64,000 nucleotides of DNA from positions 372,001 to 436,000 of the forward strand of contig NZ_AP018823.1 of NCBI RefSeq assembly GCF_002217795.2, in the 5' to 3' direction. Shown here one piece after another: positions 1 to 8,746 of the stretch. The notes under the pieces were generated by a model. It worked only from the letters and a program-made list of their open reading frames with translations, did not search any database and was not told where the DNA came from. The translations under genes were made by a program, and so were the position numbers. Position 1 is the stretch's first letter. The number at the start of each line of letters is the position of its first letter. The DNA comes from Aquitalea magnusonii. Lineage in GTDB: Bacteria; Pseudomonadota; Gammaproteobacteria; Burkholderiales; Chromobacteriaceae.

Positions 1-345
<345 letters not shown>

Positions 346-876
346 AACGATTTCCTTGTGCAGCTTGGGAAGCCGGATTTCTGATGGCTTGTTGTAGTGT
401 TTTATTGCCGGTTTTTTTCGGCAGGCGGCGATAGTAGCGGCTAAAAAGGTTTTTGTGGAACTTTTTTTGCCGGGTTTTTCCGTTAATGCAAAGTATAAGT
501 ATTTTTTAATATTCCATGTTTGATATTGGGCAAGTATTTCAATGGAAAGGGAATTTTTCTGCATTCCCAAGCCATGGGCAGGCGCTTGTGCCGGGTGGCC
601 CCGGCGCAAGATAGGCTCCCTTTCTGTGTCTGCAGGCTTGTTTGCTGCCCTGCCTGCTGGACAAGACTGCAGGCTAGCGCTTGGCGCGCCGCTCATGTGC
701 TGGCCGATGGAACGGTAAGAGCGTTGGCGGTGGGACTATCTGTTTAGCCTGCGTGGCGGCATGGATACAGTGTCTGAGCTGTCTGGATGGATGATTGACA
801 ATCTGCTTGCGAGGAAAAATGGCAACAGGTAATCTGGCCGCGCCATCCGGCATTGTTTCTACTGAGGTGTTTGCAC
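346..876. other. Intergenic region between peptide transporter and tna leader
   Basis: About 530 bases without a convincing gene. It must hold the promoters of the divergent transporter and of the tnaC-tnaA operon. Short open frames here lack ribosome sites and family features. No clear catabolite-activator palindrome was found by eye, although tna operons in enterobacteria are under CRP. Confidence 0.5.
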
Positions 877-984
877 ATGAACACGTTGGCATGCTTGACC
901 CGGACGGCTGCCAACCATGGTAGCCTGCCCAAAAACTGGTTTACCCTCGACATCGTACTGGCTTACGACTTCCCCCGTCGCTGA
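877..984 (+). CDS. tnaC: TnaC-type leader peptide of the tryptophanase operon
   Basis: A 35-codon frame with a good ribosome site (TGAGGTG, 863-869) ends 155 bases before tnaA. Its C-terminal half reads [17 protein letters not shown]. In E. coli TnaC the residues that matter for ribosome stalling are Trp12, Asp16 and Pro24. Here Trp21, Asp25 and Pro33 keep the same spacing (+4 and +12), with Phe after Trp and a hydrophobic residue at +7. The two residues after the proline resemble the Proteus form, which ends Pro-Lys-Lys. By homology, free tryptophan would block release at the stop codon, hide the Rho loading site in the 985-1139 spacer and allow tnaA transcription. This gene is too short for routine gene callers. 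Confidence 0.85.
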   Translation: MNTLACLTRTAANHGSLPKNWFTLDIVLAYDFPRR

Positions 985-1139
985 TCTCCCCACGTAGCCG
1001 ATTCGTACCGGCTGCGTTCTGCTGCATTCATTTTTTCCAATTGAATCATCTGTTCTGGCTTGGTTGCGCCGGTATTCCGCATGGCGGAGCCGTATTGGTG
1101 CGCCGGTTTCGTGGCCAGGACACAAAGGGAGTATTACGC

Positions 1140-2531
1140 ATGGCACGACGCATTCCTGAACCTTTCCGCATCAAGATGGTGGAACCCATCAAGCAAACCA
1201 CACCGGAATACCGCCGCCAGGCGCTGGCGGAAGCCGGCTGGAACCCCTTCCTGCTGCGCGGCGAGGATGTGTATATCGATTTGCTGACCGACAGTGGCAC
1301 GGGTGCCATGTCGGATCGTCAATGGGCTGGCCTGATGATGGGTGACGAAGCCTATGCTGGCAGCCGCAACTACTTTCACCTGGCCGATACGGTAAAACAG
1401 CTATTCGCCTACGAACACACCATCCCCACGCACCAGGGACGGGGTGCCGAGCAGATCCTGTTTCCGGAACTGGTGAAACGCTGTCGTGGTGATCAGCCGG
1501 TGTTCATTTCCAACTATCACTTTGATACCACCAAGGCACACGTCGAGATCGCCGGTGCCCGTGCCATCAACGTGCTGACCCCCAGGGCGCTGGATACCGA
1601 AGCGGCCTATGACTGGAAGGGAGACTTTGACCTGGCCAGGCTGGAGGAGGTGATTGCCAGTGAGGGCGCACATAATGTGGCCGGCCTGATCATTACCGTC
1701 ACCTGCAATAGCGCGGGGGGCCAGCCGGTGTCCATGCCCAATATGCGTGCCGCCAGCGCACTGGCACGCCAGCATGGGATTCCGGTGATTATCGATGCCG
1801 CCCGTTTTGCCGAGAATGCCTGGTTTATTCGGCAGCGAGACCCGGACTATGCCACGCACAGCATTGAAGCCATCGTGATGGAGATGTTCAGCCATGGTGA
1901 CATGCTGACCATGTCGGCCAAGAAGGATGGGCTGGTGAATATCGGTGGCCTGTGCTGCTTCAAGGATGATGTCGACCTCTTCCGCGCCGTGCAGGTGCGC
2001 TGTGTGCCGATGGAAGGTTTTGTCACTTATGGCGGTCTGGCCGGGCGTGATATGGAGGCGCTGGCTATTGGGCTGAAGGAAGGGCTGGATCCGGCTTATC
2101 TGACCTACCGCATCAGCCAGGTAGAGTATCTGGGCGAACGTTTGCGGGCAGGTGGTGTGCCCATCCAGTATCCAACCGGTGGTCATGCGGTGTTTGTCGA
2201 TGCCAAGCGCCTGTTGCCGCATATCCCTGCCGAGCAGTTTCCTGCTCACGCCCTGGCTTGCGAGTTGTATCTGGAGGGTGGGGTGCGTGGTGTGGAAATC
2301 GGCTCCTTGCTGCTGGGGCGCAATCCGCAGACTGGGGAGCAGGAGCCCTCGCCGCTGGAGTTGCTGCGCCTGACCATTCCGCGCCGGGTCTACACCAATG
2401 ACCATATGGACTACATTGCAGACTGCCTGATCGATGTGAAGCAGCGCGCAGCCAGCATTGGTGGTCTGGGCTTTGACTATGAACCGCCCATCCTGCGTCA
2501 TTTCACTGCACGACTGAAACCACTGCGCTGA
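1140..2531 (+). CDS. tnaA: Tryptophanase (tryptophan indole-lyase)
   Basis: A PLP enzyme that splits L-tryptophan into indole, pyruvate and ammonia in the cytoplasm. The 463-residue product is near the usual 470. It carries the family phrases [21 protein letters not shown], the PLP-lysine region [13 protein letters not shown] and the C-terminal LRHFTARL. Tryptophanase is preferred over the close relative tyrosine phenol-lyase. The residue before the TT of the HFDTT motif is Asp (Thr in phenol-lyase), and the loop reads GVEIGS where phenol-lyase has an arginine (MERG). The start at 1140 has an AAAGGGAG ribosome site; a longer frame from 1041 has none. The upstream TnaC-like peptide supports the assignment and implies tryptophan induction. 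Confidence 0.9.
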   Translation: MARRIPEPFRIKMVEPIKQTTPEYRRQALAEAGWNPFLLRGEDVYIDLLTDSGTGAMSDRQWAGLMMGDEAYAGSRNYFHLADTVKQLFAYEHTIPTHQGRGAEQILFPELVKRCRGDQPVFISNYHFDTTKAHVEIAGARAINVLTPRALDTEAAYDWKGDFDLARLEEVIASEGAHNVAGLIITVTCNSAGGQPVSMPNMRAASALARQHGIPVIIDAARFAENAWFIRQRDPDYATHSIEAIVMEMFSHGDMLTMSAKKDGLVNIGGLCCFKDDVDLFRAVQVRCVPMEGFVTYGGLAGRDMEALAIGLKEGLDPAYLTYRISQVEYLGERLRAGGVPIQYPTGGHAVFVDAKRLLPHIPAEQFPAHALACELYLEGGVRGVEIGSLLLGRNPQTGEQEPSPLELLRLTIPRRVYTNDHMDYIADCLIDVKQRAASIGGLGFDYEPPILRHFTARLKPLR

Positions 2532-2547
2532 AGCTGGCCTGTCCGGC

Positions 2548-2580
2548 AAAAAAATGGCTGCCCAAGGCAGCCATTTTTTT
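2548..2580. terminator. Bidirectional intrinsic terminator
   Basis: A perfect 9-bp stem (ATGGCTGCC / GGCAGCCAT) is flanked by an A-run on the left and a T-run on the right. It can therefore stop both tnaA and the convergent cco accessory operon. Confidence 0.9.
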
Positions 2581-2594
2581 GTCACCCAGCAGGG

Positions 2595-3002
2595 TTACTT
2601 GATCAGTTCAACTTGCAGCTGCGGCTGCTTGACGCTGAAGGCATTGATGCGGCCTGTGTTTTGCAGGCGCAATTCACCATCAACATAAACCTGAGCTTGC
2701 AGGCTGTAGCTGCCACCCGGCTGGATGGCATGCTTGTCGTAGCACAGCGAGAAGTTCAGCGGAAATGCTGCCGGCTTTTCCAGCGTCTGCTCCGCCAGCA
2801 GGCGGGCCGGTGCATCGGCCTGGGTATTGTCATCTAGCAAGCGAACGCGCACCAGTGTGGTGGTCAGTGGCAAGGAAGCCGCCTGTTTGAGCACTACCTG
2901 GCCATTGAGATATTGCGGCTGGTACTGCTGGCTGGCACAGCCAGCCAGGGTGGCGAGCATGCTGGCCGCCAGCATGCTGCGGCGTAGCAGCGGGGCGCTC
3001 AC
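2595..3002 (-). CDS. YbaY-family lipoprotein
   Basis: A small lipoprotein of 135 residues. The start is taken as the GTG at 3002, which overlaps the stop of ccoH as GTGA and suggests translational coupling; the frame extends further upstream but only inside ccoH. A signal peptide ends in a LAGC lipobox, giving a lipidated Cys and an Ala-Ser that favours outer-membrane sorting. The mature part resembles the YbaY/YscW-like beta-sandwich domain (conserved VRVRLLD and FPLNFSLCYD blocks). It sits last in the oxidase accessory operon. Its role is unknown, and no link with oxidase assembly is established. Confidence 0.75.
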   Translation of the reverse strand: MSAPLLRRSMLAASMLATLAGCASQQYQPQYLNGQVVLKQAASLPLTTTLVRVRLLDDNTQADAPARLLAEQTLEKPAAFPLNFSLCYDKHAIQPGGSYSLQAQVYVDGELRLQNTGRINAFSVKQPQLQVELIK

Positions 3003-3526
3003 TCCACCGCCTCCAGCTTGGGTTGCCCCAGCATCACCACCGGGCCTTGCTCCGGCTTCCATTCAGCCTGCACGCGCCACTGGTTGCCCTTGTCTTCCAG
3101 TTGCACGTACCAGTGGTTGGCCTTGACCAGCTCCTTATTGAAGCTGCCGCTGTACTGGTTGGCCGCCAGCTTGTGCAAGTCCGTGCTGACGTCGTAGTCG
3201 TCTTGGGCGGGATGGATCAGCTTCAGGGTCAGCGTATCCGGCAAGGCCTGCTTGCTGGTGGTGTTGACGGTGACACTGCGGCCATCGCTGCTGAGCATGA
3301 CCTGCGCAGTAATGCCCAATGCAGCCGCCGCCGTATCGCGGCGCAGCTCCATATTGATGGCCTTGCCTTTGTTGTAGTAATCGTCAGTGACCAAGCCGTC
3401 ATCCGTCCTGATGGCGGTGGTGATAAAAAATGACCCGACAATCACTGCGGCCAGCGGAAAGCTGATCAGAAACCATACCCAGGGTTCTTTATACCAGGGG
3501 CGGGAAACGTGGTGGCTCAGTTGCAT
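2999..3526 (-). CDS. ccoH: FixH/CcoH family cbb3 oxidase assembly protein
   Basis: A 175-residue protein with one N-terminal membrane helix (about residues 12-35, WFLISFPLAAVIVGSFFIT) and a periplasmic domain. The GLVTDDYYNKGKAINMEL block is typical of the FixH family. The family is needed for assembly or stability of cbb3 cytochrome oxidase. It lies four bases downstream of ccoG on the same strand. The copper ATPase ccoI and the small ccoS, often found here, are absent; the lipoprotein gene and the terminator follow instead. Confidence 0.88.
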   Translation of the reverse strand: MQLSHHVSRPWYKEPWVWFLISFPLAAVIVGSFFITTAIRTDDGLVTDDYYNKGKAINMELRRDTAAAALGITAQVMLSSDGRSVTVNTTSKQALPDTLTLKLIHPAQDDYDVSTDLHKLAANQYSGSFNKELVKANHWYVQLEDKGNQWRVQAEWKPEQGPVVMLGQPKLEAVE

Positions 3527-3529
3527 GAT

Positions 3530-4975
3530 TTACTCTCCGATGAAGCTGGATTTTTCTTCCACATGCAGAACCGGAGTACTTACCGTTTCTACCTTGAAGT
3601 GGATCTCGTGACTGCCCTTGGTGGCAACCTGCGGATCAGCCTGCAGGCGCACGCCAAAGCTTTCGGTTTCCGTCGCCTTGACCTTGATGTGCTTGCTGTC
3701 GCTGACCAGTTTCAGGTCAGGCAGGCCGTCTGCCGAGATTTTAAACTCTTGATCACGTTCTGTGGTGTTGATGATCTTGATGGTGTAGGCATTTTCCAGC
3801 AAGCCTTCATCTGTCTCCTTCACCAGTGATGCACGATCACGCAATATGTCCACCTTGAAGGGCTTGCGCATGGCCAGCGAACCCAGCGCCGCGCCCAGTA
3901 CGATCAGCAGCACAACGGTATACATGATGACGCGTGGCCGGCGCAGGTGCTTGACGATATCCTTCTCCGGATACTTGCCTTCCAGTGCGTTTTCCGTGGT
4001 GTAGCGGATGAGGCCACGCGGGTAGCCTACCTTGTCCATCACCTCATCGCAGGCATCGATGCAGGCGGCACAGCCGATACATTCGTATTGCAGGCCGTTG
4101 CGGATATCAATCCCTACCGGGCAAACCTGTACACAGATACCGCAGTTGACACAGGAGCCCAGGCCCTGTTGCTTGAAATCCACCCCTTTCTTGCGTGCGC
4201 CGCGCGGTTCGCCGCGAGCTTCGTCGTAAGAAATGATCAGGGTGTCGGCATCAAACATCACGCTCTGGAAGCGGGCATAAGGACACATATACTTGCACAC
4301 TTGCTCGCGCATGAAGCCTGCCAGCAGGTAGGTAAAACCGGCGTAGAAGAAGATCCAGAAGCTTTCCCAAGGACCGTAATCAAAAGTGGGCATGGCCTTG
4401 ACCAGATCGCGGATGGGGGTGAAGTACCCAACCAGCGAGAAGCCGGTCCACAGGCAGAACAGGATCATCAGGCTGTGCGTGGTCAGCTTCAGCCTGGCCT
4501 TGCGCAGACTCATCGGCTCCTTGTCCAGCTTCATGCGCTTGTTGCGGTCCCCCTCTACCAACTGTTCTATCCACAGCATGATTTCGGTGTAGACGGTTTG
4601 CGGACAGGAATAGCCACACCATAGTCGCCCGGCAATGGTGGTCCAGACAAACAAGCCGAAGGCACAGCTCATCAGCAGGGCGGCAAGATAGACAAAGTCT
4701 TGCGGCCAGATGGTCAGCCCGAAGATGAAGAACTTGCGGTTGACCATGTCAAAGAACACAGCCTGCCGTCCATTCCAGGTCAGCCATGGTAAGCCGAGGA
4801 AAACCAGTTGGGTGCCCAGCACGAAAAGAATACGCCAGTTGTTGAAGATCCCTTTCACGCTACGCGGGTAGATCTTTTTCTGGGCCTCGTACAAGGACAC
4901 GGTTTCCTGACCGGACTTGGGGGAGGGGGGGGTGTGTTCAACTTTAACCGGTATATCTTTTAACGAATCAGACAT
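3530..4975 (-). CDS. ccoG: Cytochrome c oxidase accessory protein CcoG (FixG), ferredoxin-like
   Basis: A 481-residue membrane iron-sulfur protein needed for cbb3 oxidase biogenesis; family members have been linked to Cu(II) reduction. The N-terminal half has several membrane helices with the CGYSCPQTVYTE and CKYMCPYARFQS motifs. A soluble loop then holds two 4Fe-4S clusters (CVNCGICVQVCP and CIGCAACIDACD). A last helix and a periplasmic Ig-like domain follow. The start at 4975 (MSDSLKD) has an AGGAAA ribosome site; the nine-codon longer frame has none. It follows ccoP after a 145-base gap containing a hairpin. Confidence 0.95.
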   Translation of the reverse strand: MSDSLKDIPVKVEHTPPSPKSGQETVSLYEAQKKIYPRSVKGIFNNWRILFVLGTQLVFLGLPWLTWNGRQAVFFDMVNRKFFIFGLTIWPQDFVYLAALLMSCAFGLFVWTTIAGRLWCGYSCPQTVYTEIMLWIEQLVEGDRNKRMKLDKEPMSLRKARLKLTTHSLMILFCLWTGFSLVGYFTPIRDLVKAMPTFDYGPWESFWIFFYAGFTYLLAGFMREQVCKYMCPYARFQSVMFDADTLIISYDEARGEPRGARKKGVDFKQQGLGSCVNCGICVQVCPVGIDIRNGLQYECIGCAACIDACDEVMDKVGYPRGLIRYTTENALEGKYPEKDIVKHLRRPRVIMYTVVLLIVLGAALGSLAMRKPFKVDILRDRASLVKETDEGLLENAYTIKIINTTERDQEFKISADGLPDLKLVSDSKHIKVKATETESFGVRLQADPQVATKGSHEIHFKVETVSTPVLHVEEKSSFIGE

Positions 4976-5081
4976 GGTGTTTTCCTGAAGAGGATTTCGC
5001 AAAGTTCACTGTAAGGATGAACTTTGCGCAAGCATCTTCCGATGTTTCATTATATAGATAGATATAATATTTGTCATAAAG

Positions 5082-5109
5082 CATACTGCCCGCTTGCGCG
5101 GGCAGTATG
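5082..5109 (-). terminator. Hairpin after ccoP
   Basis: A 12-bp inverted repeat (CATACTGCCCGC / GCGGGCAGTATG) lies in the gap between ccoP and ccoG. On the minus strand it is followed by a T-rich TTTATGAC stretch, not a clean T-run. It may attenuate transcription into ccoGH or protect the ccoNOQP message. Confidence 0.6.
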
Positions 5110-5120
5110 TTGGCTAAGGC

Positions 5121-6035
5121 TTACTGCGCCTTGGCGTTGTTGGACAACCCCCATACATAGGCAGACAGCAGGTGAACCTTGGCATCGCCCAGGAAGTCCT
5201 TCCAGGCCGGCATCTGGTTGTTGCGACCATTGGTGATGGTCTCGATGATGGTCTTCTCAGTACCACCGTACAGCCAGATGTTGTCAGTCAGGTTCGGTGC
5301 GCCCAGTTGCTGGTTACCCTTGCCATCCGGGCCGTGGCAGGCTGCGCAGATGGTGGTGAAGGTTTCCTTGCCACGGGTGGCGCGTTCGGCATCATGTTTC
5401 TTGCCGGACAGCGACATCACGTAGTTGGCAACATCCTTGACCTTCTCTTCACCCAGCGCAGAACCCCAGGCCGGCATTTGACCGTGACGACCATTCTGGA
5501 TGGTGGCTTCGATGGTTTTCGGATCACCGCCCCATAGCCAGTCGTTGTCGGTCAGGTTGGGGAAACCCTTGGCACCACGTGCATCAGAGCCATGGCACTG
5601 TACGCAGTAGGTCTGGAACAGGCGTTTGCCCATTTCCTGCGCCTTGGGATCAGCCGCAACTGCCTTCAGGTCCTGCTTCAGGTAGTTGTCATACAGCGGC
5701 TGGTACTTGGCTTCTGCCTGGGCGCGTTCTTCCTTGTACTGACCTACGGAAGTCCAGCCACGAATACCTTGCCATTTGCCAAGGCCGGGGTAGAGAACCA
5801 GGTAGCAGGCACCGAAGATCAGTGTGATGTAGAACATCAGCATCCACCAGCGCGGCAGCGGGTGGTTGTACTCTTCGAGGTCGCCATCCCATACATGGCC
5901 CATGGTTTCAACCTGCTCACCCTTCTTGACCGTGGTCTTGGATTGGGTGAACAACAGCAGGGTCAGGCCAACAAAACCTGCAACCACGATGGCCGTGATC
6001 CAGATGCCCCAGAAATCGCTTACGAAATCACTCAT
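5121..6035 (-). CDS. ccoP: cbb3 oxidase dihaem subunit CcoP
   Basis: The dihaem cytochrome c subunit III of cbb3 oxidase, 304 residues. Two N-terminal membrane segments (about 10-30 and 62-84) anchor it. Two c-type haem sites follow, CVQCH at 144-148 and CAACH at 230-234, each with a downstream Met ligand region (QMPAW). It passes electrons from soluble cytochromes to CcoO/CcoN. The start overlaps the ccoQ stop by four bases (ATGA), as expected for the ccoNOQP operon. Confidence 0.96.
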   Translation of the reverse strand: MSDFVSDFWGIWITAIVVAGFVGLTLLLFTQSKTTVKKGEQVETMGHVWDGDLEEYNHPLPRWWMLMFYITLIFGACYLVLYPGLGKWQGIRGWTSVGQYKEERAQAEAKYQPLYDNYLKQDLKAVAADPKAQEMGKRLFQTYCVQCHGSDARGAKGFPNLTDNDWLWGGDPKTIEATIQNGRHGQMPAWGSALGEEKVKDVANYVMSLSGKKHDAERATRGKETFTTICAACHGPDGKGNQQLGAPNLTDNIWLYGGTEKTIIETITNGRNNQMPAWKDFLGDAKVHLLSAYVWGLSNNAKAQ

Positions 6036-6226
6036 TGTTTTGCTCCGTTAGAAGCCGAATCATGGTTATCGGCCTCCTGCACCTTGTCGTCGTCGAGAAA
6101 GGGCACATTGGCCGCTTCATCGTACCGGTTCTTCGAGCGTCTGCTGTAGGCAATGAACAACACCAGAATGAAGAAGGTGAAGCACATTACGGTGAAGGCG
6201 GAACGCCCAATCGTTACCCAGTCCAT
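6032..6226 (-). CDS. ccoQ: cbb3 oxidase small subunit CcoQ
   Basis: A 64-residue protein with one membrane helix (about residues 12-28, VMCFTFFILVLFIAYS) followed by a charged tail. This is the normal form and position of CcoQ between ccoO and ccoP. Family members help stabilise the oxidase. It is coupled to ccoP by a four-base overlap. Confidence 0.9.
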   Translation of the reverse strand: MDWVTIGRSAFTVMCFTFFILVLFIAYSRRSKNRYDEAANVPFLDDDKVQEADNHDSASNGAKQ

Positions 6227-6229
6227 GAC

Positions 6230-6844
6230 TTAGCGAACGTTCTTCAGTGCGAGACCCAAGCCCTGCAGATATGCAATCAGGGCATCCATTTCCGACTTGC
6301 CTTCGACTTGAGCCTTGGCTTCAGCGATATCCTTGTCGGTATACGGAACACCTACAGCGCGCAGGGCTTCCATTTTCTTCGGCATGATTTCGGCATCGGC
6401 CAGGTTTTTCGACAGCCACGGGAAGGCCGGCATGTTGGATTCCGGTACCACGTCACGCGGATTGGTCAGGTGAACACGGTGCCATTCGTCGGAATAGCGA
6501 CCACCTACACGGGCCAGATCCGGACCGGTACGCTTGGAGCCCCACTGGAAGGGATGGTCGTATACCGACTCACCCGCAACGGAGTAGTGACCATAGCGCT
6601 CGGTTTCGGCGCGGAAGGGACGGATCATCTGGGAGTGGCAGTTGTAGCAGCCTTCACGGATGTAGATATCGCGACCTGCCAGTTGCAGCGCGGTGTACGG
6701 CTTGACGCCGGCAACGGGCTGGGTCGTGGACTTCTGGAATGCCAGCGGCAGGATTTCCACCAGGCCGGCAAAGCTGATCACGATCAGGGTGAACACGATG
6801 AGGTAACCAACGTGCTCTTCAATCAGTTTCTGGATCTTTTCCAT
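6230..6844 (-). CDS. ccoO: cbb3 oxidase monohaem subunit CcoO
   Basis: The monohaem cytochrome c subunit II, 204 residues. It has one N-terminal helix (about 13-35) and the haem-binding CYNCH at 66-70, inside the family block [15 protein letters not shown]. The axial Met region lies in [11 protein letters not shown]. It sits 20 bases after ccoN and three bases before ccoQ. Confidence 0.97.
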   Translation of the reverse strand: MEKIQKLIEEHVGYLIVFTLIVISFAGLVEILPLAFQKSTTQPVAGVKPYTALQLAGRDIYIREGCYNCHSQMIRPFRAETERYGHYSVAGESVYDHPFQWGSKRTGPDLARVGGRYSDEWHRVHLTNPRDVVPESNMPAFPWLSKNLADAEIMPKKMEALRAVGVPYTDKDIAEAKAQVEGKSEMDALIAYLQGLGLALKNVR

Positions 6845-6864
6845 GTTCTTCTACCTTTATCCGC

Positions 6865-8292
6865 TTAAGCGTGAGCCGATGCGTTGACGGCCGGAATCTT
6901 GGCGTCAACAGCCTTGCCACTGGCAACGGTGCGGAAGGTGTTGTAAGCCATCAGCAGCATACCGGTCAGGTACAGCGTACCACCCAGGAAACGCACGAAG
7001 TGGTAGGGGTAGGTTGCTTTCACTGCTTCCACAAAGGCATAAGTCAGGGTGCCGTCGGCATTCAGGGCACGCCACATCAGACCCTGGGTCACACCGGAGA
7101 TCCACAGTGCGGCGATGTAGAGAACCACACCGACGGTAGCCAGCCAGAAGTGAGCCTCGATCAGCTTGGTGCTGTGCATGGATTCACGACCGAACAGGCG
7201 CGGCAGCAGGTAGTACATGGAACCGATGGTGATGAAGCCAACCCAGCCCAGAGCGCCGGAGTGTACGTGACCGATGGTCCAGTCAGTGTAGTGCGACAGG
7301 GCATTCACGGACTTGATGGACATCATCGGGCCTTCGAAGGTGGACATACCGTAGAAGGACAGGGAAACCACCAGGAACTTCAGTACCGGGTCGGTACGCA
7401 GTTTGTGCCATGCGCCGGACAGGGTCATGATGCCGTTGATCATGCCACCCCAGCTCGGAGCCAGCAGTACCAGGGAGAACACCATACCCAGCGACTGGGT
7501 CCAGTCAGGCAGGGCAGTGTAGTGCAGGTGGTGAGGACCAGCCCACATATAGGTGAAGATCAGCGCCCAGAAGTGAACCACGGACAGGCGATAGGAGTAA
7601 ACCGGACGGCCAGCTTGCTTCGGCACGAAGTAGTACATCATGCCCAGGAAGGCGGCGGTCAGGAAGAAGCCTACGGCATTGTGGCCATACCACCATTGCA
7701 CCATGGCATCCACGGCACCGGCGTACACGGAGTAGGACTTGGTCAGGGAAACCGGTACAAAGGCGCTGTTGACGATGTGCAGCAGGGCAACTGCCAGGAT
7801 GAACGCACCGTAGAACCAGTTGGCTACATAGATGTGTTTAACCTTGCGAATGGCGATGGTGCCGAAGAATACGATGGCATACACCACCCAGGTCACGGCG
7901 ATCATCAGCTTGATCGGCCATTCCAGTTCGGCATACTCCTTGCCGAAGGTGTAACCCAGCGGCAGGGTGATGGCAGCAAGGACAATGATCAGCTGCCAGG
8001 CCCAGAAGGTAAAGGCGGCCAGTTTGTCCGAGATCAGTCGTACGTTACAGGTGCGCTGCACGACGTAGTAGGAAGTTGCAAACAGGCCGCAACCGCCAAA
8101 GGCGAAAATTACGGCGTTGGTGTGCAGCGGGCGCAAGCGGCCAAAGTGGAACCAGGGCCCAAAATTGAGCTCCGGCCACACCAATTGGGCCGCAATGATG
8201 ACGCCCACCAGCATGCCTACAATGCCCCATACTACGGTCATGATGGCAAACTGGCGCACCACCTTATAGTTATAAGTGGATTGCGTTTCCAT
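6865..8292 (-). CDS. ccoN: cbb3-type cytochrome oxidase catalytic subunit CcoN
   Basis: The catalytic haem-copper subunit I of the high-affinity cbb3 terminal oxidase, 475 residues with about 12 membrane helices. Haem and CuB ligands are visible: the histidine in [29 protein letters not shown], and [23 protein letters not shown] supplies the last haem ligands. It reduces oxygen at low tension and pumps protons. It is first in the operon with a leader of about 330 bases and an FNR-type promoter, so induction at low oxygen is expected. Confidence 0.97.
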   Translation of the reverse strand: METQSTYNYKVVRQFAIMTVVWGIVGMLVGVIIAAQLVWPELNFGPWFHFGRLRPLHTNAVIFAFGGCGLFATSYYVVQRTCNVRLISDKLAAFTFWAWQLIIVLAAITLPLGYTFGKEYAELEWPIKLMIAVTWVVYAIVFFGTIAIRKVKHIYVANWFYGAFILAVALLHIVNSAFVPVSLTKSYSVYAGAVDAMVQWWYGHNAVGFFLTAAFLGMMYYFVPKQAGRPVYSYRLSVVHFWALIFTYMWAGPHHLHYTALPDWTQSLGMVFSLVLLAPSWGGMINGIMTLSGAWHKLRTDPVLKFLVVSLSFYGMSTFEGPMMSIKSVNALSHYTDWTIGHVHSGALGWVGFITIGSMYYLLPRLFGRESMHSTKLIEAHFWLATVGVVLYIAALWISGVTQGLMWRALNADGTLTYAFVEAVKATYPYHFVRFLGGTLYLTGMLLMAYNTFRTVASGKAVDAKIPAVNASAHA

Positions 8293-8746
8293 TTAGGGTT
8301 TTCTCCAAGGTTGCTAACTTAGAACGTGACAAACCATGGCGACTTGATTTCCTGCCCACTGCCCCAAACTGTAGGTGGCAGGAAAGCCGCAGGGGAAGCT
8401 GACTTTTCAGACTAGCAAAGTGTTTGACCCGTGCTGACAACAATCTGCCAAAACCCCTGACAAAGCGCTGCTTGGCACACACTTTTTCCCCATTTATTCA
8501 GCAAGGCATTCTAAAGCAAATACCCATGACGGGCCAGTTGATTAGTATGCCTGCGGGATTTTTACGTCCACCATTTTCTTGATTTCAAGCGAGCAGGCAA
8601 CAGGCGCTTAGCCTGATGCCGCTTACTGGGGATTATATTGTCATGCCTGTCCAAGCCCTTGACTTAGGTCAAATCGTCATCGGCAGCCCCCGTGCTGTGG
8701 ACCCGGTGCTAGAATCTGCTGTTTTCGCCCTTTTTGCAGGCATATC
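8293..8746. other. Divergent control region, ccoN leader
   Basis: This 454-base gap carries the long untranslated ccoN leader and the start region of the M61 peptidase gene. On the plus strand an extended -10 (TGCTAGAAT, about 8707-8715) stands 32 bases before the peptidase start. No gene was seen. The FNR-type box and -10 for ccoN are listed separately. Confidence 0.55.
8632..8672 (-). promoter_or_regulatory. FNR/ANR-type box and -10 of the ccoNOQP promoter
   Basis: The palindrome TTGACTTAGGTCAA (8659-8672) fits the anaerobox pattern TTGAY-N4-RTCAA. On the minus strand a perfect TATAAT (8637-8632) follows. A start near 8625 would put the palindrome centre at about -41, the position used at class II FNR-activated promoters. 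The mapping to ccoN is inferred from orientation and spacing. Confidence 0.7.

Noticed and set aside
1140..2531. Tyrosine phenol-lyase in place of tryptophanase
   Set aside because: The Asp in HFDTT, the loop GVEIGS and the TnaC-like leader all favour tryptophanase; phenol-lyase has Thr and Arg at these places.
6871..8322. A 483-residue plus-strand frame
   Set aside because: It is the shadow of ccoN on the other strand, with composition unlike a membrane or soluble protein.
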